This document shows, piece by piece, positions 1 to 10,611 of a stretch of DNA of 64,000 nt. Where the stretch lies: positions 496,001 through 560,000 of the forward strand of contig JAACMV010000014.1 in NCBI GenBank assembly GCA_010909725.1, in the 5' to 3' direction. The position numbers and the translations under genes are program-made. The number at the start of each line of letters is the position of its first letter. Positions within the stretch are counted from its first letter, which is position 1. Below the pieces are notes generated by a model. It was given only the letters and a program-made list of their open reading frames with translations. It had not been told where the DNA came from and searched no databases. The stretch comes from Picochlorum sp. 'celeri'. Its lineage: Eukaryota; Chlorophyta; Trebouxiophyceae.

Positions 1-906
1 CTCTCGCTCCTCCCTCCAGTATGTGGATGCAATGCTCCCTGGACGTTTATGCCCGGCATCTGAATCCAAATCTACTTCTCCCTCCGAACTATACTCCTCA
101 GTATCATCATCAAAGGAGGCATCATCCCTCTCATCATCAAAGGAGGCATTGTCCGCAAGTGTCTCTGCCCCAGCAGCTGCCAATATAAAATCATCCAACA
201 AATCTCCCTCCCCCAACACCCGCTCATGCTCCTCTGTCGCCTTCTCCGCATCTTTAAACATATTCTCAATCTCTCCAATCTCATACTGCTTTTTCTCCAG
301 CACCTCATCTGTCTTTTTCGAAAACGCAGTCACACCACCCATCATACCAGCCACACTCTCGTCATCATCAATCTGCTGCATCACCGTCAACCCCGAAGCA
401 TCAAACAGCGCAACATCCTCTTCCAGCGCTTGCGCCGTCTGCGCCTTGACAAACACCCCTGTCTCCACCTCCTGCCCTGCATTCCTCTTCCCAGAAGATG
501 ATGCCCCACCATCTTCAATAATCTTCTTCTCGGACACAATGAGCTTACCCTCCTCACCTTTTTTATCCTTCACCTCCTCCAAATGACCTGTCGCATCAGT
601 CCCACCATCAACATCAAGACTACGCAAATGCTGAAGGTAATCATACCCATCATCATCAAAACCCAACTCTATCAACTCTTGCCTCTTCTTCTCATCCAAC
701 CTCTCTCCATCATCCTCCATCATCAACCACGATAAAGGATGCCCACTCCTTGGACGATCATTTATCTCCTCCTCAACATCATCACGCCGCTGCCCCTGCT
801 GCTCATACAACACTCGACCACCACCCTCCTCCTTCTCCCCAGACTGGTACACCAATGCGTACGTCCTAGCATTCTTCTTATCGATAAACTTGTTCTTCTT
901 CACCAT
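1..906 (-). CDS. LTV1: LTV1, 40S ribosome biogenesis factor (3' end outside window)
   Basis: The minus strand is open for 302 codons from an ATG at 906-904 to the window edge, so the C-terminus is missing. LTV1 proteins escort and export pre-40S subunits. Family signatures seen: a basic start of the type KKNKFIDKKNARTYALVYQ, then DDDGYDYLQHLR near residue 85, an acidic middle, LLDDFILAAAG near residue 235, and SIASTYWREER at the visible end, all in LTV1 order. The intervening low-complexity Asp/Glu-rich stretches are normal for this family. The gene is divergent from the YME1-like protease, whose start lies 382 bp away. The identification rests on motif order, not on a database search. Confidence 0.88.
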   Translation of the reverse strand, partial: MVKKNKFIDKKNARTYALVYQSGEKEEGGGRVLYEQQGQRRDDVEEEINDRPRSGHPLSWLMMEDDGERLDEKKRQELIELGFDDDGYDYLQHLRSLDVDGGTDATGHLEEVKDKKGEEGKLIVSEKKIIEDGGASSSGKRNAGQEVETGVFVKAQTAQALEEDVALFDASGLTVMQQIDDDESVAGMMGGVTAFSKKTDEVLEKKQYEIGEIENMFKDAEKATEEHERVLGEGDLLDDFILAAAGAETLADNASFDDERDDASFDDDTEEYSSEGEVDLDSDAGHKRPGSIASTYWREERE

Positions 907-1288
907 TTCTGAGTTATGATATATAGGAATACGTGTTCTAATCAATGCACAGTTGAATATATCGAATAGTTAATGGGTCGGCATGTGACAATGCATGGCA
1001 CCTTGTTCGTCCTTTTCACTGCCCAGTAGATCGTTCTTAGGATTCTAGTATATTTTTATTTACATACGCAAGTCCCTGATGGACGCATAGCATCATAAGA
1101 AGATGTTCCCTAGAAGACTAACAGATCTTCCTCCAGCGCTAGATCTCTAGAGATCTCTAGAGATCTTGAAACATGAAACGGATGACGATTCCCCTCGTAT
1201 ACACGCATTCAGTTTCAATATTCGAAATACAAACTCAAAAAAATAAGAGAGATTGTACCCTGAAAAGAATTCCAGCATAGATTGAGCC
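907..1288. promoter_or_regulatory. Divergent intergenic region LTV1 / YME1
   Basis: This 382-bp region must hold both promoters. No coding potential is evident. At 1141-1168 it contains two overlapping copies of the perfect palindrome AGATCTCTAGAGATCT. The same 16-mer occurs once more, at about 20463-20478, in another divergent intergenic region. Confidence 0.5.
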
Positions 1289-3491
1289 ATGTCGCTGGTA
1301 CAGAGGTACCAGCGACGACGTCTTTTGGGTTTGGTACGCGCATCCTAGTATATATGGAATATCAGAATGGACTTTTTATGACGATTACAACGTGTATGAG
1401 CAGGATGGGATACGGAGGGCGTATGAGAGTTTTGTAGAGTCTGGTGTCGTGGCCACACGTTTGTCCATGATTCCAGTTTCAGAGATGACCGCCCGTCGTA
1501 TCCATACGCAGCATGGGTGGAAAGGACTGTCTTTGAAATATGCTTCATATGGTAGCGGTAATAGTAGCCACCGTGCTGGTGGCGTTGCGAAAGGGAGCGA
1601 TTGGGTTTCTATGTTGGTGAAAGGGAGGTTTGTCTCCAGGCGAGGGATGAGTACGGCTCGTTCTGGTGGAGGTATGTTTCAATATTCTTCCATGGCAGGG
1701 ATGAGTATTCCTGAGGATGCGATGGGGCAGCGCAAGCTTGTGCAAGAATTGATGAGGACGGGTCAGCATGAGAGTGTGGTGGGGTTGTGGGAGAGTGGGA
1801 GATTGGTGCAGCCTGAGGCTGTGTTTTCAGAGTATGTGACAGCGTTGGCCAAGATGAACAAGCTTGATAATACCGTTTTGGTGGATACGTTGAAGAGAGG
1901 GTATCAGCAGCAGGTTCAAGGTGTGACATCGTCATATGCCGCGAGTGCTGCTGGGGTTGGTGGTACCAGTGGTCCTCTGGGTAGTATGAAGAATCCGTTA
2001 TATATGATGCAAGCTGAGCCGACGTTTTGGTCTCAAATGTGGCGATCGATTCGGGTCTTGGGACTGGCATTCTTGTTCATGGCTGGGCTTGGGGCTATGG
2101 CGGAGGAGCGAGGGTTGTCAAAGGGTATATTGAATAATCCTGATGTGCAGCCGCAGATGGATGCGAGCACGAAATTCGAGGATGTGAAGGGGGTTGATGA
2201 GGCTAAAGGAGAGCTCGAAGAGATTGTAGCGTATTTGAGGGATCCGGATAAGTTTACCAAGTTGGGGGGCAAGTTGCCCAAAGGCGTGCTGCTGGTGGGA
2301 CCTCCTGGGACTGGGAAGACCATGCTGGCGAGGGCGATAGCTGGTGAAGCTGGTGTGCCTTTCTTCTATACGTCTGGGTCTGAGTTTGAAGAGATGTTTG
2401 TTGGGGTTGGTGCTCGTCGTGTGAGGGATTTATTTGCTGCAGCAAAAAAGTCGTCTCCATGTATTATTTTTATCGATGAGATTGATGCAATTGGTGGTTC
2501 TAGGAATCCAAAGGATCAGCAGTACATGAAGATGACGCTGAATCAGCTTCTTGTGGAATTAGATGGATTCAAACCGAGTGAAGGTGTGATTGTCGTGGCT
2601 GCAACAAACTTTCCTGAATCTTTGGATAAGGCATTGGTGCGGCCTGGGCGTTTTGATCGACATGTGGTTGTTCCAAATCCTGATGTGAAGGGTAGAAAAC
2701 AAATTTTAGAAGCACATTTTAAGGGAATTAAAAGGTCTGGTGATGTGGATTTGAACACAATTGCGAGAGGCACGCCTGGGTTTTCTGGAGCTGATCTTGC
2801 CAACTTGGTCAACATTGCAGCCTTGAGGGCTGCAAGTCAGGGTGCAAGCTCGGTAGATATGCAGGCACTCGAGTATGCAAAAGACAGGATTCTTATGGGG
2901 GCGGAGAGGAAGAGTGCTGTGATATCAGAGAAGAACAGGAGATTGACGGCGTATCATGAGGGTGGGCATGCCTTGGTTGCACTGTACACGGATGGGGCGC
3001 ATCCTGTGCACAAGGCCACGGTGGTGCCCCGCGGTGTTGCCTTGGGAATGGTGATGCAACTTCCTGAATCTGATGATGAGACGAGTATTACACGACGACA
3101 ACTGTTGGCCAAGCTTGATGTTGCCATGGGAGGACGAGCTGCTGAGGAACTCATTTTTGGTGACGCAGATGTCACCACGGGTGCATCCTCCGACCTGGAG
3201 CAAGCAACGCGACTTGCACGGGCCATGGTGACAAAGTATGGAATGAGCGATATTATTGGTCAGGTTGCCATTGCGTATGATGACATGGGGAATTTGAGTT
3301 CAGAAACGAGAGCTCTTGTGGAAGCAGAAGTGAAGAAATTGGTGACTGCGGCCCATGACAGGGCACAGGCATTGTTGAAAAAGCACGAAAAGGAGCTGCA
3401 TACGCTTGCCAAAGAACTCATCGAGAAAGAAACACTTTCTGGACACCAGATTAAAGATCTCCTGGGTCTGAAAGATACGTCAACTGCGTAG
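1289..3491 (+). CDS. Mitochondrial i-AAA protease (YME1 / FTSH4 type)
   Basis: Membrane-bound ATP-dependent zinc metalloprotease for inner-membrane quality control. I join exon 1 (1289-1333, 15 codons) to exon 2 (1404-3491) across a 70-bp GT..AG intron. Exon 1 begins [11 protein letters not shown], an Arg-rich presequence; without it the frame has no ATG until 1467. The product is about 710 aa. It has one membrane span near residues 231-248, Walker A GPPGTGKT at about 314, Walker B FIDEID near 373, the arginine-finger region RPGRFDRH, and the zinc motif HEGGH at about 533-537 with the downstream SSDLEQA ligand segment. A single span before the AAA module points to the i-AAA class rather than the two-span m-AAA. 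It is convergent with the next gene, with only 7 bp between stops. Exon 1 assignment is inference. Confidence 0.9.
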
Positions 3492-3498
3492 AAGTGTA

Positions 3499-4662
3499 TT
3501 ACACATCATCATGTAACATCTTGCCAGATTTTGTTTCGAGTTCATGAAACCTTTTCTCCGCATCAGTCTCATCAACTCGCTCCTGTTCTCTCAATTTCAC
3601 CACCTTTGAATCATTATAAATTACCAAAACTTCAGGAATACCGTCTCCACACCCCTTGGACAATCCCACATCAACACGATACACAGTGTCCTCACATGCA
3701 GAATTAATGCCCTTCCCTTGAATCGTGTGCCCTACAACCATGCGCTCTGCCCCCGGTATTTTTGATAATGCGTCTTTCAATGCGTCGCAATCACAATACT
3801 CCTCATTCTCATGCGAATAATCCCTAGCCCACACGACCGCTCTCCGCCCAGACAAGAATGCTGGCTTTCCCTCTACAGGCTCTCGTTTCAAAACCCAATC
3901 CTGCGTCTCATGGTTGATCTTCTCAATTCCATACTCTGCATGATGCGGTAAAAGCCCACCATGTACAAAAACAGTCGAGCCAATTGCCAAAATAACAGGA
4001 TTGGGGGCAATAAACCGTTTACTAAATTCTCCTCCAGGCTCCAAAGCAGCACGCCGAGATGCAGAAACATCTTCATGCGCACTCGTATTCATATACATTC
4101 TCGCCATCTCAATAGATTTATTAGAACATGGAGCGCATTTGGATTTCAATGCAACCCCTAATGCATGCGCACGAGCCCATCTAGAAAAATCCGCCATACC
4201 CCCTGGCGTTGCATACCGAAACTGATGATCAACATTCATCGTCTCGTGATTCCCATTCAACACATACAAGGCACCACCAGACCTACTAGCTTGTTTTTGT
4301 AGCCTTTCAAACCAGTAATATAGTTCAACTTCGTTATTCCCCCGATCCAATACATCTCCCACCTGCACAGCAACCGTCTTTCCACCCACCCAGCTCCCTT
4401 TGTCATCGATCAACCCTGCCAATTTGAACGCTCTCTTTGCTTTATGCACATCACCATGCACATCACCAATTGCAACAATCTTATCAACTTTTCCAAGCCT
4501 TGTCGGTGGTCGAGGAATGGGTGACCCATCACACCCAAATCCACCCTCTTCGTCCCCACACCATGCGCCTCGAGCATGAGACGATTCGGTCACAGCAGTC
4601 ACAAAACGCGACCAAATCTTTGGGAAGAATCTGTTGCAGTACGCTCGTTGCTCCTCACTCAT
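3499..4662 (-). CDS. Shewanella-like (SLP-type) metallophosphatase
   Basis: A 387-aa calcineurin-like Ser/Thr or Tyr phosphatase. Metal-binding motifs are in canonical order: GDVHGD near residue 68, GDVLDRG near 102, GNHETM near 138, then two His-containing segments, VFVHGGLLPHH and VVGHTIQGKG. The spacing and the GDVLDRG form resemble the Shewanella-like PPP phosphatases of plants and algae (SLP1/SLP2) rather than PP1/PP2A. No transit peptide is obvious, as the N-terminus MSEEQRAYC is not basic. The start codon is an ATG at 4662-4660. The substrate cannot be told from the sequence. Confidence 0.82.
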   Translation of the reverse strand: MSEEQRAYCNRFFPKIWSRFVTAVTESSHARGAWCGDEEGGFGCDGSPIPRPPTRLGKVDKIVAIGDVHGDVHKAKRAFKLAGLIDDKGSWVGGKTVAVQVGDVLDRGNNEVELYYWFERLQKQASRSGGALYVLNGNHETMNVDHQFRYATPGGMADFSRWARAHALGVALKSKCAPCSNKSIEMARMYMNTSAHEDVSASRRAALEPGGEFSKRFIAPNPVILAIGSTVFVHGGLLPHHAEYGIEKINHETQDWVLKREPVEGKPAFLSGRRAVVWARDYSHENEEYCDCDALKDALSKIPGAERMVVGHTIQGKGINSACEDTVYRVDVGLSKGCGDGIPEVLVIYNDSKVVKLREQERVDETDAEKRFHELETKSGKMLHDDV

Positions 4663-5258
4663 GAGGAATACTATATAGAAGAGGGTTCAGGTTCTTAGAC
4701 ACCAACCTAAGAAAAGAAAGCTGTGATGATGAAATATATATGCGTCTCCTCTGCCAATCTACTGATTCCCTTGTTCATGTATTCTTACCACGCCTCTGTT
4801 GAATCGCGAATGATCTTGCTCTCGTTTTCCGTGTGTTGCGTCGTCTTCCTGTGAGAGTAGTTCTTGAACTTGAAAGCAGGAGAAGAACAAGGAGAGACCT
4901 CTCTCCTCTGTCGTCGCGAATATTCTTCCTTCTGCTCAGCCCCTCTCGCGCACACATACAATGCTTTACACCAGTACTATTAAATCTATATAGAAATGCT
5001 GAAATCTATCTGTGTGGTGGCGTGTTCAAGTCGAAAAATCTCTTGAGAAATGCAACTTTTCTACATTCGAACAATAAAATATTTCTTGCCACCGAGTATA
5101 TGGATTGTTTCTCACAATCGTCTCAGGGCAGAACAAAAGATATGCAGGAGGCACATGGGAAGGAGTGTTTGAAAGAATGAGAGGGAGTAGTAGTCCGTGA
5201 AAGAAGAGGATAAGAGTCATCTGAATTGTATCGAAATTTTGCAAACAAATCTGACAGC
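4663..5258. promoter_or_regulatory. Divergent intergenic region, phosphatase / TEX261
   Basis: 596 bp between two divergent starts. Short open frames exist here, but none has a recognisable product or splice continuation. I see no repeat or RNA gene. Confidence 0.4.
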
Positions 5259-6051
5259 ATGTGGATGGATGTGTCGACGATTCTAGTGTATGCTGGATTC
5301 TATCTATTTATTATCTTTATTTCTCTAGGTATAGGTACGTTTTAGACCATGGGAGGCTGCTATATGATATTCGTACAAGGAGAGCTACACTGGACTCACT
5401 GTATTTTTTGTATTGTACACCATGTATGCAGCGTGTGCCTTGTACTATGTCGCCGAGCTGGTGGAGGAGTACTTGAAAACAGCAAAGCGGTTGTTGGAGT
5501 ATGTGGTCAAGGTGACTGTTGTTGCAAACCTCGCGTTGTTAATAGATGGGATGCCCATCTATTGTGTTGCGTGTGGGGTGGTATCGCAGGTGTTGTATTA
5601 CAGAGTATTGCAGGCGAAGCGGTTTCCGTATCTTGATATGGTCAGTCCAGAGATTTTGACGGCCTTTCTTGGGTGTATAGTCACATCTGGTCTGTGGGTG
5701 AGGTACTTTTGGCATTCCAGGTATTCAAATGAATATGTGGCATCCTTCATGTTGACGACAACGTGGTTGGTTCCGTTCGTGTTGTCATTGTGCTTGGCAG
5801 GAGGCGAGAATGCGTTGCCTGGGGCTGGAGGAATTCCACCGCCAGCCAGTAGTAGCATGGGATCACCGTTCGTGACTGCTGCTCCCTCAGGATCCCACTA
5901 TTCCAGGAATGGGCAGGCAGGTAGTGGTAGCAGGGAGAAGAAGCGCCGAGGATGGGCTCTTCAAATTTTAGACTTTTTGGGCAAAAAGTCAAAGGAAGGG
6001 ATTGAGAGTATGCCCCTAGAGCCTGCTATGATGCCGAAAGAAAAAATTTAG
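5259..6051 (+). CDS. TEX261: TEX261 / Svp26 family ER-Golgi membrane protein
   Basis: Svp26/TEX261 proteins are multi-span adaptors that load type II membrane enzymes into COPII vesicles. Exon 1 (5259-5334) encodes MWMDVSTILVYAG plus the first hydrophobic span. A 97-bp intron (5335-5431, GTACGT..GCAG) joins in phase 1 to exon 2 (5432-6051), giving SLGIACALYYVAELVEEY across the splice. That is the conserved LYYLAELIEEY signature of the family. Further spans follow, and the conserved SLxAGENxLP motif appears as CLAGGENALP near residue 148. Total length is about 231 aa, slightly longer than animal TEX261. The C-terminal basic tail KKRRGW and KKSKEG is typical of the cytosolic end. The downstream LARP1 gene is convergent, 76 bp away. 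Confidence 0.85.
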
Positions 6052-6127
6052 TGAATCAATTACAATATTGTAAATATTATTATCATCTCCAAAGAAAAAC
6101 ACGTGTTGTGATAATATGATAGTCTTC

Positions 6128-8419
6128 TTACTGATGCTGCTTCTGGTTCTCTCTCTTTGCCTTGAAATCATCGATTGATGTGTACTCAGTCTCCAGGAGA
6201 TGGGCAAGCTTTGGATGCATCTTGACCCCAGAATTTTCTGGGAGACCATGGTAATGATGGTATGCCCAGAATTTCTCCAAACCGTACAACTGACCAGCTT
6301 CTTGGTCTTTCAGAACAAACTCTTCAAATTCTTTGTATATTTTTTTGCTGAATTGAGCCTCGAGGCCGTAGGAGTAGAAGCGGAACAAACACTCTATTCC
6401 GTAATGGTATCCCTGCTCTGAATCATCCAATGCATACTTTTTGAAATCTTCATACATGCTATCATTGAAGTTGTCCCTGAGAAAATAACACCAGAATCTA
6501 AACAAAGTGTTCATTTCTTCGCTAAGCCCTACTCCTTTTTGGGCTCTTTCTTCAATGCATCTATCATGGAATTTTTTATACTTCATCTGAGTAAATCCAT
6601 TCTCTTCAAGCAATTGATAACTGGGGTGCTGAAATTTTTGTATTGGAGCAGATGACCCAAGGTGTGACCCGGATTTTCTACTGCCTGGAGACATGAAACT
6701 GGCATCCCCTGGGGTCGACCCGAGCACCCATCCTACTGCAACAGATGGTCTAGAGTGCACGTCCTTGCCTAGTGATTTCGGTCGCCCATTGAAACTCTGG
6801 CCCAGGGAAGCAGGGTAAAAATTGGCATTCACGTTATATTTTGCATGTTTGTTCCCGTTTGCCATAGGTCGTGGGTTGGAGACGGTCTTGCTTCCCGACC
6901 TGTGTTCTGCAGTCTTGCGGAGTTCTTGACCGTATAATTCCAACCCGTCATTAATCACTGCTTTCATGTCACCCACCGAGCTCAAATTGGACGATTCTTT
7001 CTTCTTTCGGTTGGAAGGCTTCACGACGATCAACCGGGAAATCTCATCATCTGTCATTTTTGAGGAGTCTGCTCCAGCTTCATCCTGATGCTCTTCATCG
7101 AGTTGAAACACGTCATCCTCCTCTCTAGCCCCCTCCTCGTTCTCTACCACTAGATTTTTAACAAGCGCAGACTTTTTATTTTTGTCTGATGTACTTGCTT
7201 TGGAGTCTACAGCAGGTGGCTCTGGAGACTTGATATTCGGATCTCGCTGAGATTCATCGAGAACCCATTGTTCGTAGCCATCCCTAGCCCTCAAAAACAT
7301 CCCATCATCGGACAGTTCTACCACTGATGAAGAACTCAAAGCGCTATAGATGATTGTCAAATCAGGAGTCAACATTCGAACTCTATTGAATGCTGCAATG
7401 ATTGCCAACTCAACCCACCCATGAGCATCCATTTTGCCCCTCAAAAACAAATCCTTTGCCAAATTCTGTGGAGAAAAGTAGTAATCAATTTGGTTCCTCA
7501 CGGCCGTCATAACTGATTCCACATTTGTCATCCCAACATTTGCTGGCATGCCATACGCTGCTGGTGGATAAAACACCCCAGGAGCCGTTGGATACATCAT
7601 CTGAGGAACTCCATAGGGCATGGCAGCCATAGGAATCTGCTGACCGCCACCCTTGTGACCACCATATCCATGTCGACCTCTTGACCCTTTCCCCTTCTTC
7701 CCACCTTCCTGGGAATCATCACCAGAGTACCCCTTTTTCCCTCGGTGCCCTTTGGAACCAGACTTTTGTTTGTTCCCTTCCTTGGGAGCATCATCCTTCT
7801 GATCCTGTTTGTTACCACCTTTTCGATTTTTCTTCGAATTTTTACCCTTACCCTGCTGTTCACTCGCCGCAGATGACTCGGACTTGCTAGCAGCCATGGC
7901 AGCAGCAGCAGCAGCAGCTTGCTCTCTCTGCTTCTTCTTTGGCAAAGGCTCCTTTGAATCCACCAAAGATGGCCATGACACAACTGCTTCAGGAATAGGA
8001 ACCTCTTCAGGCTTGGCAACCGCATCTATATTCCAAGCAGGCTTGTTCTTCTTCTTCTCTTGCTGCTGCTCTCCCACCTCTGGAGACTCTGCCGTAGACT
8101 TGTCCACCTTCTTCTCCTCTCCCTTCTCCACACTCTCCACACCCTGTCGCTCTGTACTAGTACTGTTACCTTGATGAGAAGAATCCGCCTGCTGCGCTGG
8201 AGTCACAACGCTCACCTCCTTCTCCTCTGCATCAACTACTCCCTGACTTGCCTTGACAACAGCACTCCACGGCTTTTGAGGACCAACAGCCCCAGCAGAA
8301 CGCTTACCAACCTCCTACAACACACCCAAACACCCATGAAGATCCCTCTTCAGCACACAAACACCATCAACACAATCTCATACCTGCTCCTTCTCCACCA
8401 TCTTGCTCGAATCACTCAT
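6128..8419 (-). CDS. LARP1: La-related protein 1 (LARP1) with DM15 repeats
   Basis: LARP1 binds the cap and 5'TOP of ribosomal-protein mRNAs and links TOR signalling to translation. Exon 1 is 8384-8419 (ATG, 12 codons) and exon 2 is 6128-8314, with a 69-bp intron between. The open frame without exon 1 would begin only at a GTG. The product is about 740 aa. It has a low-complexity Lys/Gly-rich N-terminal half, a La motif near residues 270-355 (IDYYFSPQNLAKDLFLRGKM), and three tandem DM15 repeats near residues 575-720 with the YGxECLFRFYSYGLE type signature. A poly-Ala stretch is encoded by GCT repeats. The gene is divergent from the ribosomal protein eS4 gene, a plausible functional neighbour. 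Confidence 0.92.
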
Positions 8420-9127
8420 AGCCGTCACCTCTCTCCTTCCCGACAAAGACACAGCAAATACACACACCGACGCCGACCTGCTTCCGCGATCAAAATTAAA
8501 TACAATATACCACTATTCTCTGGTTTAATGGCACCTCTCGTCCGCTGTGTTCACCCAGGACCTCTCAACGCTTCCTGCGACTCGCGACCCTCTGCTCCTT
8601 CGTCTTTGTTGACAAAAAACAGTCTTCGTCTGTCACACGTTCCTATTTCTTTGTCCACCTAGACAGTATAATACATCAATCTGGAATATTGAGCCAATCT
8701 CAACTCCAAGTTGGTTAAAAATGGTCTCAATCTCAGTGGCAGCCTGCCAAGAATGTGATTATTCGAATGGCCTTGGCTTCTCAAGACACGAATTCCACAA
8801 ACGTATAAGACGTTTGAATACCACGAGTACTGAAACTGAGTACAATAAATAGTTAAGACTGAAAAGAGGGCCTCCCTGGGGAACACAAGCTCGTCTTGTC
8901 TCCGCTCCGTCGCAAGGATGGAAATCCCTTATCCATTCACATCCCATCTAAAACGCACATTGACCGATGATACTACCCAATCCATCATCAGTCCACCATG
9001 CCCACCATCAAACCATCTCTTGGATGGGAATGAAACCATCTGCCACCTCTCCATCGTCCTGGGCGACGACAACATTCCAGTCTACGCCTTCCCTCCACCA
9101 GTATTATATTATCTTAGAGCAGTAAAA
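8420..9127. promoter_or_regulatory. Divergent intergenic region LARP1 / RPS4
   Basis: 708 bp between divergent starts. Nothing beyond ordinary A/T-rich and C-rich stretches was recognised, and no coding continuation is convincing. Confidence 0.4.
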
Positions 9128-10239
9128 ATGGTTCGTGGTCCTAAGAAGCATTTGAAGAGGCTGAATGCCCCAAAGCATTGGATGCTTGATAAGCTTGGAG
9201 GAATCTTTGTACGTGTGTGACCGATGGCTGCTGCGGTGGCTGCTGTGGGTTGGGACGGCGTGGGATGGGATGTGGTGTAGTTTCATCAATGTCTTATTTA
9301 TTAAAAATTGAAGGGCGTTGTTCGATGGATATCCATGGAGTGACGACGGCGTCGGCTGAATGAAATTACCTTGTCGGATGCGGCGCTCTATTCTAACGAT
9401 TGCATCGTGCGATTTGCAGGCTCCAAAGCCATCAGCAGGTCCACATAAGACACGTGAGTGTCTTCCTTTGATTTTGCTGTTGAGAAATAGACTCAAGTAC
9501 GTGATTTTGTTGTAGCATGTTTTGGATTGGTTCGATTCGGCCTTTGTTCTCCACGTTGCTGAGCAAGCCATTCTCATTCTAATAATATTTGAATTATTAA
9601 TGCAGGTATGCCTTGAACGGAAAGGAGGTGAACTCTATTCTGATGAACCGCTTGGTCCAGGTTGACGGAAAGGTCCGCACAGACAAGACCTACCCAGTTG
9701 GATTCATGGATGTGATCACCATTCCAAAGACCGATGAGCACTTCCGCTTGGTGTATGATGCCAAGGGACGTTTCACCGTTCACCGCATTTCGAAAGAGGA
9801 GGCTGCCTACAAGCTGTGCAAGGTTCGCCGTGTCCAGTTTGGCAAGGGAGGTGTGCCATACATTGCCACCCACGATGGCCGCACTATTCGCTACCCAGAC
9901 CCAGATATCAAGGAGAATGATACCGTCATGTTTGATATTGAGAGTGGAAAGATCAGAGACTTTGTCAAGTTTGACGTTGGAAACATGTGCATGGTGACTG
10001 GAGGTCATAACAATGGACGTGTAGGAATCATTGTGCACAAGGAGAAGCACAAGGGAGCCTTTGATATCATCCAGATTAAGGATGCTGCTGGACACACATT
10101 TGCCACACGTGTTACAAATGTGTTTGTTATTGGAAAGGGTGACAAGCCACTCATCTCCATGCCAAAGGGCAAGGGAATTAGATCCACAATCTTGGAGGAG
10201 CAGGCCAAGATTTATGGAAAGAGTATCCAGGATGCGTAA
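9128..10239 (+). CDS. RPS4: 40S ribosomal protein eS4
   Basis: Three exons rebuild a full-length eS4: 9128-9208 (27 codons, starting [18 protein letters not shown]), 9420-9496 ([18 protein letters not shown] to RLK) and 9606-10239. The introns are 211 bp (9209-9419) and 109 bp (9497-9605), both GT..AG with matching phases. The product is about 263 aa, the normal size, with the S4 RNA-binding region, the central KOW-like region ([12 protein letters not shown]) and the conserved tail segment [13 protein letters not shown]. It is an abundant, conserved cytosolic ribosome component. No anomalies were seen. Confidence 0.96.
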
Positions 10240-10611
10240 TTTACATGTATTGGTAGTTTCTGTAGTATCATTCACAGTCGTATGAGCGAGTGTGTGTAAC
10301 AATGAATACATAATAAACATGGTAGTAGTTCTAGTGTCTCTGGTCCCAAGCAATATGCCTGGGACGCTGATGTCTTCTTTATCTTATCATAGAGAGGGAG
10401 AGAGAGAGAGCATGTGTGGGACACCCATGCCACCGATGGTGGGGCGTCCCATCAAACATGGTCTTGGACCGGAGAGGGTGTCCCGATCGCCAACTACTTT
10501 CGACTACTCGAGCATTTCGACTACCCGACGATACGCCCCATGTTCTTGTATGCTCCTTGGTACCCTCGACCAAAGATACAACTTTAGGATAGTAAATTAT
10601 CTATAATTGGG
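10240..10611. other. Intergenic spacer RPS4 / HECT ligase
   Basis: 372 bp. It holds a short purine GA microsatellite at about 10391-10412 and otherwise nothing recognisable. It must contain the eS4 polyadenylation region and the promoter of the following gene. Confidence 0.4.

Noticed and set aside
23..586. Ser-rich plus-strand open frame at the window start
   Set aside because: It is the antisense shadow of LTV1, whose minus-strand frame has clear family motifs.
1392..1466. YME1 beginning at a GTG
   Set aside because: A eukaryotic start at GTG is improbable. An upstream ATG exon with an Arg-rich presequence and good splice sites explains the frame. The same reasoning moved the starts of LARP1, kinesin, the ankyrin gene and the Q-rich gene.
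4833..5180. 115-aa plus-strand open frame upstream of TEX261
   Set aside because: Low-complexity composition, no family features, and location in a divergent promoter region make it unlikely to be a gene.
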